From Gammaproteobacteria bacterium (lineage in GTDB: Bacteria > Pseudomonadota > Gammaproteobacteria > JACKNK01), in NCBI GenBank assembly GCA_024234895.1, contig JACKNJ010000013.1:1-64000 (forward strand): a stretch of DNA of 64,000 nt, in the 5' to 3' direction. A program made the position numbers and the translations under genes. How positions within the stretch are numbered: the stretch's first letter is position 1; every line of letters starts with the position of its first letter. Below are positions 7,993 through 16,312 of the stretch, piece after piece. The notes beneath the pieces are model-generated. The model did not search any database. It was not told the origin of the DNA and was given only the letters and a program-made list of their open reading frames with translations.

Positions 7993-8518
7993 GGTGCCAT
8001 TCCCTCAGCAGTTCGTTGACGGCGGCGCTGGCGCGGGGGATGGCCGCGGCGACCGGTTCGCTGGGACGGTCGCCCCAGTCGGCGACGGTCAGCGGCTGGA
8101 TGCCGACCAGCGCGAAACGCGCCGGCATGCGTTCGTTCAGACGCACGATGTCCATCAGGTCGACCAGGCCGATCTCATGCACGCTCAGCCGGCAGCTGCC
8201 GAGCTGGTTGAGCATGTCCTCGCCCTCGAAGACCTGCACGGTGCCCGGTTCCGAGTTGAGTTCGGCGGCGTCGATGACGACCAGGTTGTCGGCGTCCTCG
8301 ATATGCGCGGCGATGGTGAAGCTCAGCGTGCCGCCGTCGATGTATTCGATGGTCGCGGCGGACAGGTCCGGATCGTCCGCGTTACGGGCGATCAGATGGT
8401 TCAGGGTGTGGATGCCCGCGCCCTCATCGGTCATCAGCAGGTTGCCGATGGCCAGGACCAGGGTTCGGTTCGTGCCGCTCTCGCTCACGTCTGCCTGCGT
8501 TCCACGATGGTTGAACAT
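7982..8518 (-). CDS. hynD: Hydrogenase maturation protease (HyaD/HupD/HynD family)
   Basis: This nickel-dependent endopeptidase cuts the C-terminal peptide from HynL. The three nickel-contacting residues of the family can be seen: the glutamate in LLMTDEGAGIH, the aspartate in LVVIDAAELN and the histidine in RLSVHEIGL. The family starts a few residues before the V/L-x-G-I-G-N block, so I use ATG 8518; a GTG at 8488 preceded by AGGCAG is also possible and would be 10 residues shorter. It is the first gene of the operon, whereas in many organisms it follows the structural genes. Product is about 178 residues. Confidence 0.92.
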   Translation of the reverse strand: MFNHRGTQADVSESGTNRTLVLAIGNLLMTDEGAGIHTLNHLIARNADDPDLSAATIEYIDGGTLSFTIAAHIEDADNLVVIDAAELNSEPGTVQVFEGEDMLNQLGSCRLSVHEIGLVDLMDIVRLNERMPARFALVGIQPLTVADWGDRPSEPVAAAIPRASAAVNELLREWHRVH

Positions 8519-8564
8519 TGGGATGTAGCATGGTCGATACGAGGGCAAAATGGGGCGTTCGAAA

Positions 8565-8578
8565 CTGATAAAGATCAT
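8565..8578. promoter_or_regulatory. FNR/Anr-like box upstream of hyn operon
   Basis: The sequence ctgataaagatcat matches TTGAT-N4-ATCAA in eight of ten defined positions with the correct four-base spacer. It lies 47-60 bases before the hynD start, where an oxygen-responsive FNR-type activator could act. One degenerate site in a 400-base interval is weak evidence. Confidence 0.35.
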
Positions 8579-8647
8579 GTTACCGGGCACGTCATCGGAA
8601 CACGGCTGATCTGGGATCAATCGCAGCCTTTGCTGCGCGTGATCTGA

Positions 8648-8661
8648 CTGATATCTCTCAG
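8648..8661. promoter_or_regulatory. CTGA-N6-TCAG motif, copy 1 (hyn side)
   Basis: ctgatatctctcag shares 12 of 14 bases with 8817-8830 and is an imperfect inverted repeat. The two copies flank the REP element, one nearer each divergent operon, so a common regulator is possible. Confidence 0.3.
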
Positions 8662-8716
8662 TGCCGACCGGGGCGCGATTCGCCGACGGTATGCCCCGCA
8701 GCCCTGAAACGCGGGG

Positions 8717-8788
8717 GTAGGAGCGGCTTCAGCCGCGATCGGCGCATGTGGTGTTGCTGGCGCCGATCGCGGCTGAAGCCGCTCCTAC
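8717..8788. repeat. REP-like palindrome copy 2
   Basis: Full copy with arms gtaggagcggcttcagccgc and its exact reverse complement, centre cgcatgtggtgttgctggcg. It lies between the divergent hyn and hyp operons. Confidence 0.9.
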
Positions 8789-8816
8789 GCCATGTCCCGT
8801 GCGGTATTGTGAAAAA

Positions 8817-8830
8817 CTGATCTTTCTCAG
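8817..8830. promoter_or_regulatory. CTGA-N6-TCAG motif, copy 2 (hyp side)
   Basis: ctgatctttctcag, 98 bases before the hypC start, nearly repeats the motif at 8648. It may be an operator shared by both operons; the regulator is not encoded in this window. Confidence 0.3.
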
Positions 8831-8927
8831 CCCATCCCGTGATTTCCAGCCAGCGGCGCCCATCGGGGCTAGGCTATCGTTTTGCACTCCGCCGCCATGG
8901 TCGCGGGGCTGGATTCGAGGTTCGGAT

Positions 8928-9176
8928 ATGTGTCTGGGAATACCCATGCAGGTGAAGTCGGTGAGCGAGTTCACGGCGCGTTGCGAGGCCAAGGGCATCG
9001 AGCGTGACGTCAGCCTGTTCATGCTTCAGCACGAAACCATCGCCGAGGGGGATTACGTGGTCGTGCATGTCGGTTACGCGATCCAGAAGGTCACCGAGGC
9101 CGACGCGCGCACCGCATGGGAGCTGTATGACCAGATGCTGGCCAGCGACGACGTCGGGATGCGTGACGATGCATGA
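8928..9176 (+). CDS. hypC: Hydrogenase assembly chaperone HypC
   Basis: An 82-residue protein begins with the invariant MCLGIPMQV, whose Cys2 contacts iron after removal of Met. HypC works with HypD to build the Fe(CN)2CO unit and delivers it to the large-subunit precursor. GAGG lies seven bases before ATG 8928; an open frame continues upstream to 8748 but the conserved amino end fixes the start. Its stop overlaps the start of hypA by eight bases. Confidence 0.96.
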   Translation: MCLGIPMQVKSVSEFTARCEAKGIERDVSLFMLQHETIAEGDYVVVHVGYAIQKVTEADARTAWELYDQMLASDDVGMRDDA

Positions 9177-9546
9177 ACTGGCCGTCTGCCAGTCGCTGAT
9201 GGGCGAGCTCGATCAGATCGCCGCGCAGCACCCCGGGCGGCGCATCGCGGTGGTGCATATCGCGATCGGGCCGTTGTCCGGCGTGGAGCAGGACCTGCTG
9301 GCCGATGCCTTTCCGATCGCGAGCGCCGGCAGTTCGGCGGCGGACGCGACGCTGCGATTCCAGGCCATGCCGATCCGCGTGCACTGCCCGCAGTGCGGCG
9401 AGGACAGTGACGCCACGAGCAACCGCCTCAGTTGTCCGCACTGCGGCAACTGGCGCACGACGCTGATTTCCGGCGATGAACTGATTCTGCAAAGGGTGGA
9501 GATGGTGGCCTCGGCCGAACCGCAACCCACTCCGCTGAGGCATTGA
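9169..9546 (+). CDS. hypA: Hydrogenase nickel incorporation protein HypA
   Basis: This 125-residue nickel chaperone starts MHELAVCQSL; His2 is the nickel ligand. Two CxxC pairs, HCPQCGED and SCPHCGNW, form the structural zinc site. It hands nickel to HynL together with HypB. It starts inside the end of hypC. The C-terminal tail after LILQRVEM is slightly extended. Confidence 0.96.
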   Translation: MHELAVCQSLMGELDQIAAQHPGRRIAVVHIAIGPLSGVEQDLLADAFPIASAGSSAADATLRFQAMPIRVHCPQCGEDSDATSNRLSCPHCGNWRTTLISGDELILQRVEMVASAEPQPTPLRH

Positions 9547-9556
9547 GGTAGAGAAC

Positions 9557-10372
9557 ATGTGTGATACCTGCGGCTGCACCATCACCGACGGCAACCGGCA
9601 CCTGCTGAAGCCCGCCGACGGCACCGTCGAGGTGCTGAAGAACCTGCTCAACGCCAATGATCGCGAGGCCGAACACAACCGCCGTCATTTCGACGAGCGC
9701 GCGGTGCTGGCGATCAATCTGATGTCCTCGCCGGGCTCCGGCAAGACCGCGCTGCTGGAGGCGACCATCGAACGCCTCGGCGGGCGCCACCGCATCGCCG
9801 TGGTCGAAGGCGATCTGGAGACCGAGAACGACGCCGAGCGCATCCGCGGCAAGGGTGTGCCGGCGGTGCAGATCACCACCGGCACGGCCTGCCATCTCGA
9901 CGCCCACCTCGTGCACAACGCGCTGCATCAGGTCGATCTGAACGCGGTCGACATCCTGTTCATCGAGAACGTCGGCAACCTGGTCTGCCCGGCCAGCTTC
10001 GACCTCGGCCAGCATTACAACGTGACCCTGCTGTCCTGCACCGAGGGCGACGACAAGCCGGCCAAGTACCCGGTCATGTTCCGCGCCGCCGATCTGATGC
10101 TGGTCACCAAGGGCGACCTGCTCGAAGTGCTCGGTGATTTCGATCCGGCCAAGGCCGAACGGCACCTGCGCGAGCTGGCCAATCCGGCGCCGGTGATCAC
10201 GCTGTCCGCGCGCAAGGGCGAGGGCCTGGACGCCTGGTTCGCGTGGCTGGACGCCAAGCTCGCCGAGCAGCGCGAGCGCGTCCGCGCCGGCGCCACCCGC
10301 AAGCCGGCGATCCAGCAGGACGGCGTGCGCTTCCATCGCGTGCAGGAAGGCCAAGCGCACCGCCATGTCTGA
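9557..10372 (+). CDS. hypB: Hydrogenase nickel-inserting GTPase HypB
   Basis: This 271-residue G3E GTPase has a high-affinity nickel motif at the extreme N-terminus (CDTCGC, residues 2-7), then the P-loop SSPGSGKTALLE, the switch region VEGDLETENDAERI, ITTGTACHLDA and IENVGNLVCPA, the last with the metal-site cysteine. The histidine-rich stretch found in some HypB proteins is absent. The base-specificity loop reads TKGD instead of the usual NKxD, a mild variant. It overlaps hypD by eight bases. Confidence 0.96.
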   Translation: MCDTCGCTITDGNRHLLKPADGTVEVLKNLLNANDREAEHNRRHFDERAVLAINLMSSPGSGKTALLEATIERLGGRHRIAVVEGDLETENDAERIRGKGVPAVQITTGTACHLDAHLVHNALHQVDLNAVDILFIENVGNLVCPASFDLGQHYNVTLLSCTEGDDKPAKYPVMFRAADLMLVTKGDLLEVLGDFDPAKAERHLRELANPAPVITLSARKGEGLDAWFAWLDAKLAEQRERVRAGATRKPAIQQDGVRFHRVQEGQAHRHV

Positions 10373-11471
10373 GCAGCGCGCCCGCCATTGGCTGGAGCAG
10401 ATCCGCGCGCTCGAACTCGATGCGCCGGTGCGCATCATGAACGTCTGCGGCGGGCACGAACGCTCGATCACGATGGCCGGCCTGCGCGGCGCGCTGCCGG
10501 ACAACATCGAACTGATTCCGGGGCCCGGCTGCCCGGTCTGCATCTGCCCGGAAGAGGACGTCTACGAGGCCATCCGCATCGCGCTCGACGAGGACGTGAT
10601 CCTGGTGGCCTACGGCGACATGCTGCGCGTGCCGGTCAACGTGCCGAAGTCCGAGCCGCGCTCGCTGGAACAGGCCAAGGCCGCCGGTGCGGACATCCGC
10701 CCGATCGCCTCGCCGATGGAGGCCGTGCGCATCGCGCGCGAGAACCCGGATCGCACCGTGGTGTTCTTCTCCGCCGGCTTCGAGACCACCACCGCGCCGC
10801 TGGCGGCGATGCTCGCCGAGGGCGTGCCCGACAACCTGCTGGTGCTGCTGTCCGGTCGGCTGACCTGGCCGGCGGTCGCGATGCTGCTCGATTCCGACAA
10901 GCCCGGCTTCGACTGCCTGGTCGCGCCGGGCCACGTCGCCACCGTGATGGGCGGCGATGAATGGGGCTTCGTGGTCGAAAAGCACGGTCTGCCGACCGCG
11001 ATCGCCGGCTTCACCCCGGAAAGCCTGCTGGCCGCGTTCTATTCGACCCTGCGCCAGCGCCAGGAAGGGCGGCTGTTCCTCGACAACTGTTATCCGGAAC
11101 TGGTCACGCCGCAGGGCAACCCGTCGGCGCGCGCGCAGATGGAGCAGGTGTTCGACGTGGTCGACGCCAACTGGCGCGGCGTCGGCACCATCCCGGCTTC
11201 CGGCTACGCGCTAAAGGCCGCCTACGCGGCGGCCGATGCGCGGACTCATTTTCCGGCGTACCGCGACATCGCCCGCAAACGCGCCGGCGAGATGCCGCCG
11301 GGCTGCGACTGCGCGCAGGTCGTGCTTGGCCGCAAGTACCCGGACGAATGCCGGCTCTACGGTGCTGCCTGCACGCCGCGCAACCCGATCGGCCCATGCA
11401 TGGTCTCGGACGAGGGCGCGTGCCGCATCTGGTGGGCCGGCGGCGTGCGCTCGGCCCGTTCGGCGGCGTGA
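10365..11471 (+). CDS. hypD: Hydrogenase formation protein HypD
   Basis: This 368-residue iron-sulfur protein forms the scaffold on which cyanide and CO are attached to iron. Conserved blocks are MNVCGGHERSITMAGLR with the active cysteine, IPGPGCPVCICPEED, FFSAGFETTTAP, and the C-terminal cysteines of the [4Fe-4S] cluster (GCDCAQV, DECRLYGAACTPRNPIGPC). Start ATG 10365 is inside the end of hypB. A REP element lies between it and hypF. Confidence 0.97.
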   Translation: MSEQRARHWLEQIRALELDAPVRIMNVCGGHERSITMAGLRGALPDNIELIPGPGCPVCICPEEDVYEAIRIALDEDVILVAYGDMLRVPVNVPKSEPRSLEQAKAAGADIRPIASPMEAVRIARENPDRTVVFFSAGFETTTAPLAAMLAEGVPDNLLVLLSGRLTWPAVAMLLDSDKPGFDCLVAPGHVATVMGGDEWGFVVEKHGLPTAIAGFTPESLLAAFYSTLRQRQEGRLFLDNCYPELVTPQGNPSARAQMEQVFDVVDANWRGVGTIPASGYALKAAYAAADARTHFPAYRDIARKRAGEMPPGCDCAQVVLGRKYPDECRLYGAACTPRNPIGPCMVSDEGACRIWWAGGVRSARSAA

Positions 11472-11522
11472 CCAACGCGCCACGTCAGATCGGTCTTGCC
11501 AGAATGGTCAGGGCAATGCCCC

Positions 11523-11594
11523 GTAGGAGCGGCTTCAGCCGCGATCGGCGTCCGGATATTGCCCAAAGCCGATCGCGGCTGAAGCCGCTCCTAC
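11523..11594. repeat. REP-like palindrome copy 3
   Basis: Full copy with exact arms gtaggagcggcttcagccgc and reverse complement, in the hypD-hypF spacer, therefore inside the hyp operon transcript. Confidence 0.9.
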
Positions 11595-11634
11595 GGGTGG
11601 TGTCACAGCGGGCGATTTCGCATTCCTGGGCCCC

Positions 11635-13899
11635 ATGAACACGGCGGACGTGGCGGCGCGGATTGTCCTGGTCGGGCGGGTACAAGGCGTCGGTTTCCGC
11701 CCATTCGTGTACCGCTTGGCACGAGAATTCGGGTTGCGTGGGTGGGTTGAGAACACGTTGGGGCGGGTCGAACTGCACGCCGAAGGGGGTGAGGCAGCAC
11801 TGGCGGGGTTCCGTGCGGCGCTGATTGAGCGTGCGCCGCCTGCGGCCATGCCGGAGATTGCGAGCGACATCGCTATCCAGCCGCTTGGGGTCGAGGATTT
11901 CGAGATCCGTGCCAGCCAGCCCGGTGCGGAGGCCGAGATCCACATCCCGCCCGATCAGGCGATGTGCGCCGATTGCGCCGCCGAACTGCGCGACCCCGCC
12001 GACCGCCGCCACGGCTACGCCTTCATCAACTGCACCCAGTGCGGGTCGCGCTGGACCATCATCCGCGCGCTGCCGTATGACCGCGCGGCCACGAGCATGG
12101 CGGGCTTCACGCTGTGCCCGCGCTGCGCCGCCGAATACGCCGATCCCGGCGATCGGCGCTTTCACGCCGAGCCCGATGCCTGTCCGGACTGCGGGCCGAC
12201 GTTGCGCTGTTTGGAGCCCGATCGCGGCGCTGACAGCCGGGGTGGGGCGGCGCTGGCGGCCGCGGTCGCGGCACTGCGCGACGGGCGCATCGTCGCGGTC
12301 AAGAGCGTCGGCGGTTATCACCTGATGTGCGATGCCGCCGATGCCCACGCGGTCTCGCGCCTGCGCCGGCTCAAGCACCGCCCGCACAAGCCGCTGGCGC
12401 TGCTGGTGGGGGAGGCCGGTGATGACGGTCTGGACCGGGTCCGCGAGATCGTCGAGATCGGGACGGACGCGGTCGCCGAGGCCCTGCGCAGTCCCGCGCG
12501 ACCGATCGTGCTGTGCCCGAAGCGACCGGGTGCCGCCGTCTGCGATGCGGTCGCGCCAGACTTGAACGAACTCGGCGTGATGCTGCCGCCGAGTCCGCTG
12601 CATGTGCTGCTGACGCAGGCCGTCGACGGCCCGCTGGTCGCCACCTCCGGCAACCTCAGCGGCGAGCCGGTGCTGACCGACGACGCCGAGGCCGCGCGTC
12701 GCCTCGGTGGCATTGCCGATGTCTGGCTGACGCACGACCGCCCGATCGTGCGTCCGGCCGACGATGGCGTGTACCGCGTGATCGCCGGGCGGCCTCGCTG
12801 CCTGCGAATCGGGCGCGGCCAGGCGCCGGTCGAGCGGAACCTGCCGTTCCGGCTCGAACGCCCCGTGCTCGCGGTCGGTGGCCATACCAAGAACACCGTC
12901 GCGCTGGCCTGGGACGACCGTGTCGTGATCTCGCCGCACATCGGCGACCTTGCCAGCGTGCGCGGCATGCACGTCTTCGAGCAGGTCGCCGCCGATCTGC
13001 AACGCCTGTATCACGTCGAGGCACAGGCCATCGTCTGCGACGCGCACCCGCGCTACGCCAGCCACGTCTGGGCCCATGCGCGGGGTCTGCCGGTCAGCGA
13101 GGTCCAGCACCACCGCGCGCATGCCTCGGCGCTGCATGGCGAACATGGCGCCGTGGGCAACGGTCTGGTGTTCACCTGGGACGGCACCGGTTTCGGCGAC
13201 GATGGCACCATCTGGGGCGGCGAAGCCTTGCTCGGTCGGCCGGGTGACTGGCGGCGCGTCGCGACCTGCCGTCCGTTCCGCCTGTTCGGAGGCGACCGCG
13301 CCGCGCTGGAACCCTGGCGCAGCGCGGCGTCCCTGCACTGGGCGCTGGGCGAGGCGTATCCGCTGGATGCGTCCCGCGCGCTGGCCCGCGAAGCCTGGGC
13401 ACGCGGCATCAACTGCCACGACACCTCCGCCGTCGGGCGCCTGTTCGACGCGGTCGCGGCGATGCTCGGGCTGGTCGAGTCGGTATCGCACGAGGGCGAG
13501 GCGGCGATGCGCGTCGAGGCCCTCGCCGCGAGCGTGGATCACGCCGACACCCTGGCATTGCGCGAGCGGGACGGTCTGTGGGAGATCGACTGGGCGAGCC
13601 TGGTGCCGGCGATGCGCGATCCGGCGCGCTCGGCGGCCTGGCGCGCGGGTCATTTCCATCGTCTTCTGGCGAACACGATCAAGGAACTGGCAACGCGAAT
13701 CCGGCAGGATCAGGGCATCGACTTCGTCGGCCTCAGCGGTGGCGTGTTCCAGAATCGTCTGCTCAGCGGGATGGTCGTCGACGCGCTCGCGCTGGCAGGC
13801 ATCCCGTGCCTGCTGCACGAACACATCCCCGCCAACGACGGCGGGCTCAGCTTTGGACAGGTGATCGAACATGCCGGACGGCAACTTGCCTTTGACTGA
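11635..13899 (+). CDS. hypF: Carbamoyltransferase HypF
   Basis: At 754 residues it has the full domain set: an acylphosphatase-like domain (VGRVQGVGFRPFVYRLA), two zinc-finger-like modules (MCADCAAEL, INCTQCGSRW, LCPRCAAEY, ACPDCGPTL), a YrdC-like domain (VKSVGGYHLMCDA, KPLALLV), and a Kae1/TobZ-like C-terminal half with the metal motif VQHHRAHA. HypF turns carbamoyl phosphate into carbamoyl-AMP and loads it on HypE to make cyanide ligands. The gene overlaps hypE by 29 bases, so the pair is coupled. Confidence 0.96.
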   Translation: MNTADVAARIVLVGRVQGVGFRPFVYRLAREFGLRGWVENTLGRVELHAEGGEAALAGFRAALIERAPPAAMPEIASDIAIQPLGVEDFEIRASQPGAEAEIHIPPDQAMCADCAAELRDPADRRHGYAFINCTQCGSRWTIIRALPYDRAATSMAGFTLCPRCAAEYADPGDRRFHAEPDACPDCGPTLRCLEPDRGADSRGGAALAAAVAALRDGRIVAVKSVGGYHLMCDAADAHAVSRLRRLKHRPHKPLALLVGEAGDDGLDRVREIVEIGTDAVAEALRSPARPIVLCPKRPGAAVCDAVAPDLNELGVMLPPSPLHVLLTQAVDGPLVATSGNLSGEPVLTDDAEAARRLGGIADVWLTHDRPIVRPADDGVYRVIAGRPRCLRIGRGQAPVERNLPFRLERPVLAVGGHTKNTVALAWDDRVVISPHIGDLASVRGMHVFEQVAADLQRLYHVEAQAIVCDAHPRYASHVWAHARGLPVSEVQHHRAHASALHGEHGAVGNGLVFTWDGTGFGDDGTIWGGEALLGRPGDWRRVATCRPFRLFGGDRAALEPWRSAASLHWALGEAYPLDASRALAREAWARGINCHDTSAVGRLFDAVAAMLGLVESVSHEGEAAMRVEALAASVDHADTLALRERDGLWEIDWASLVPAMRDPARSAAWRAGHFHRLLANTIKELATRIRQDQGIDFVGLSGGVFQNRLLSGMVVDALALAGIPCLLHEHIPANDGGLSFGQVIEHAGRQLAFD

Positions 13900-14908
13900 C
13901 ACCCACATATCGCTGGCGCACGGCAACGGTGGGCGCTTCATGCGCGAACTGATCGAGGCGATCTTCCGCCGCCACCTCGGCGCGCCAGATGGTGAGCGGC
14001 CCCTGGACACCGACGCCGACGCGGTGCGCCTGCCGGACCTCGACGGCCCGGTCTACACCACGGTCGACGGTTTCGCGGTGCACCCGATCGAGTTCCCCGG
14101 CGGCGACATCGGTTCACTGGCGGTGCACGGCACGGTCAACGACCTGAGCGTGGCCGGGGCGATCCCGCGTTATCTCACGCTCAGCGCGTTCCTGGAGGAG
14201 GGGCTGGATGTCGAGGTGCTGGATCGCGTGGTCGCCTCATTGGCGCGAGCCGCCGACGCCGCCGGCGTGCGCGTGGTCGCCGGTGACACCAAGGTCGTGC
14301 CGCGCGGGCACGGCGGCGGCATCTATTTCAGCGTCGCCGGCATCGGCGTCGGCGATCCGGGACTGGCGCTCGGCATGGACCGCATCCGCCCCGGCGACGC
14401 GATCCTGGTCAGCGGCCCGGTCGGCGATCACGGCACCGCCGTGATGCTGGCGCGCGAGGCCTTCGGGCTGCACGGCGACGTGCGCTCCGACTGCGCCTCC
14501 GTGTTCCCGCTGGCGCAAACCTTGTCGGGAATCAACGGCATCCGCTTCCTGCGCGATCCGACCCGCGGCGGGCTGGCGACGGTGATGCACGAGATCGCCC
14601 GCGCCACCGGTCTGCGCGTCGAACTGGAGGAGGGCGCGATCCCGGTCAACGACGCAGTGCGCTCGGTCTGCGAGATCCTCGGCTACGACCCGCTGTACCT
14701 CGCCTGCGAGGGACGCTGCGTGGCCGTGGTCGCCGGGGAGATCGCCGCCCATGCGCTGGCCCGCTGGCAGGACCTGGACGAGGGGCGACACGCCGCGCTC
14801 ATCGGCCACGTCGGCGCCGGCCGCGCCGAGGTCATCCTCAACACCCCGATCGGCGGCCAGCGGCGTCTGGAAGAACTGGAAGACGATCCGCTGCCCCGCA
14901 TCTGCTGA
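13871..14908 (+). CDS. hypE: Hydrogenase expression/formation protein HypE
   Basis: This 345-residue PurM-like ATPase dehydrates the thiocarbamate on its own C-terminal cysteine to thiocyanate. That terminal cysteine is intact: the chain ends DDPLPRIC. The N-terminal glycine-rich LAHGNGGRFMRELIE, TTVDGFAVHPIEF and VVAGDTKVV segments are typical. It is the last gene of the hyp cluster; a half REP and a decayed fragment follow. Confidence 0.96.
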   Translation: MPDGNLPLTDTHISLAHGNGGRFMRELIEAIFRRHLGAPDGERPLDTDADAVRLPDLDGPVYTTVDGFAVHPIEFPGGDIGSLAVHGTVNDLSVAGAIPRYLTLSAFLEEGLDVEVLDRVVASLARAADAAGVRVVAGDTKVVPRGHGGGIYFSVAGIGVGDPGLALGMDRIRPGDAILVSGPVGDHGTAVMLAREAFGLHGDVRSDCASVFPLAQTLSGINGIRFLRDPTRGGLATVMHEIARATGLRVELEEGAIPVNDAVRSVCEILGYDPLYLACEGRCVAVVAGEIAAHALARWQDLDEGRHAALIGHVGAGRAEVILNTPIGGQRRLEELEDDPLPRIC

Positions 14909-14993
14909 CGCGAGGGCGCGCACCTGTGCCCGAATTCCGGAATCGCGCGTTGGATCGGCCTCGACCGCGAAGGGCGTTCGTCATGTCCCGCAA

Positions 14994-15020
14994 GCCGATC
15001 GCGGCTGAAGCCGCTCCTAC
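14994..15020. repeat. Solitary half REP (copy 4, right arm only)
   Basis: gccgatcgcggctgaagccg and the following ctcctac are a perfect right arm, but no left arm occurs upstream. It abuts directly on the start of the truncated nitrilase-family fragment, marking the junction of a rearrangement. Confidence 0.8.
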
Positions 15021-15284
15021 AACGAGTGCTACGTGATCATCACCGGCAGCGTCGGCAACCTGCCCAACGTCGAGAACATGGACATCCAGTACTCGCAGTC
15101 CGCCGTGTTCACGCCGTCCGACTACGCCTTCCCGCACGACGCCATCGCCGCCGAAGCCACCCCGAACACCGAAATGGCCCTGATCGCCGACCTCGACAAG
15201 CTCGTCGAACTGCGCCGCAACGGCACCGTGCGCAACTGGCGCGATCGGCGGCTGGATCTTTATCGGATGCAGTGGACCGGCTAA
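15021..15284 (+). pseudogene. C-terminal remnant of a carbon-nitrogen hydrolase family protein
   Basis: The frame starting right after the half REP (NECYVIITGSVGNLPNVENM and onward through AEATPNTEMALIADLD to the stop at 15284) looks like the last 85 or so residues of a nitrilase-superfamily amidohydrolase of the kind often fused to or adjoining an acetyltransferase domain. The catalytic Glu-Lys-Cys part and everything before it are missing, and there is no start with a ribosome site; GTG 15033 is a family residue. I infer a 5' deletion ending at the REP arm. Confidence 0.7.
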
Positions 15285-15397
15285 TCACGTTGATCACCGG
15301 AATGACCGCTGGCGGCCAAACGTCCGTACAGCTTTTTGAAGCGGCTGTGAACTGAAGGGTCACAGGCTCATTTTCGACAACTTGCCAACCGGCAGAG

Positions 15398-16312
15398 CTA
15401 CCTCTGGTGATCGCCCAGGGCCTTCAAAATTGCTTCTTTGTAAACATCGTCATCCGGCAAAGTGACGTTGTTGAAGGCTTCCTGAAGCTTGTAGACCGTC
15501 GTCGAATGGGCCTCGGATTGTCGGAGCGGCGTCAAAACCCCCGAGGCCGCGTTCCGTGTTTCATCATGGGAATACGCGAGAAACGTAATGGATGCGGGTT
15601 GCAACGCGTATTTGACCAATCCCGCCTGGCCGCCGAGCCGGTCCATGACGCGGTCTACGACGGGTTGGGGACACACAAAAAACAGCCCCTTTTTGCATAG
15701 GCTTTCGCGTTGCAGAACCTGCCCTTTGTAAATCAACTGGGGAAGGATTCGCTTCGACACATTCTCCCAATTGAGGCCCGCAGTCGTTTTAACGATGCTG
15801 CGATCTCTGACCAGCGCTTCATAACCATTGCGATACGTGCCCGTCGTATCGATGGTTTGTACTTCAACCGCGACGAACTCCACCAGTTCGCCCTGCGCGT
15901 CGAGTTTCGCCAACACCCAGTCCACGAAATATCCGCCCTTTCCCTGTTTTTGCGGCAGGCGCAATTCACCGCCCCAGCGTTGTCCAAACACCGCCACGCA
16001 AGGTTTGCCAGTTTGCGTCGCGTGGGCGACCGCCGCTTTGCCCGGCACGAGTTCGAGTTCCGAGTCGAACGCCAGACGCACGACGTCCTGCAAGATTCGG
16101 TATCCATCGGCGTAGAGGCGAATGGGACAGCAGATCACGGGCCCCGATTTCATGGGCTTGATCGAGCAGACACCTGAAACGACGCCATCGTTGAAGGTTT
16201 TCTCGCATCGTTCTTCGATGAAAGGGCAGAAATTGGCGGTCATCGCCGCGCGAGCGCTTCCAGAGTTGTCGCTCGCCAGATAGCCGAAGAACTCCCAGAT
16301 CGTTCCAGCCAT
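15398..16312 (-). CDS. NotI-family type II restriction endonuclease
   Basis: This 304-residue protein resembles NotI along most of its length. The four cysteines that bind the single iron in NotI are kept in order: FCPFIEE, EERCEKT, SGVCSI, VICCPIR. The catalytic region follows the NotI layout: RWGGELRLPQK, then FVDWVLAKLDAQG, then FVAVEVQTIDTTGTYRNGY, matching the D and E-x-Q of a PD-(D/E)XK-type nuclease core. NotI itself cuts GCGGCCGC; the site here is unknown. ATG 16312 overlaps the methyltransferase stop (ATGA). Composition is AT-richer than the chromosome around it. Confidence 0.88.
   Translation of the reverse strand: MAGTIWEFFGYLASDNSGSARAAMTANFCPFIEERCEKTFNDGVVSGVCSIKPMKSGPVICCPIRLYADGYRILQDVVRLAFDSELELVPGKAAVAHATQTGKPCVAVFGQRWGGELRLPQKQGKGGYFVDWVLAKLDAQGELVEFVAVEVQTIDTTGTYRNGYEALVRDRSIVKTTAGLNWENVSKRILPQLIYKGQVLQRESLCKKGLFFVCPQPVVDRVMDRLGGQAGLVKYALQPASITFLAYSHDETRNAASGVLTPLRQSEAHSTTVYKLQEAFNNVTLPDDDVYKEAILKALGDHQR

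Larger units (their letters stand above)
8519..8927. promoter_or_regulatory. Divergent hyn-hyp regulatory interval
   Basis: About 410 bases separate the minus-strand hyn operon from plus-strand hypC. The interval contains a REP palindrome (8717-8788), an FNR-like box (8565-8578), a palindrome tgatctgggatca at 8607-8619, a small hairpin cgcagc/gctgcg at 8622-8637 and two related 14-mers at 8648 and 8817. I see no clear sigma-70 or sigma-54 box for either operon. Confidence 0.5.

Noticed and set aside
11485..14010. 841-codon minus-strand open frame opposite hypF/hypE
   Set aside because: Antisense shadow: composition follows the reverse of hypF codons and no known domain appears.
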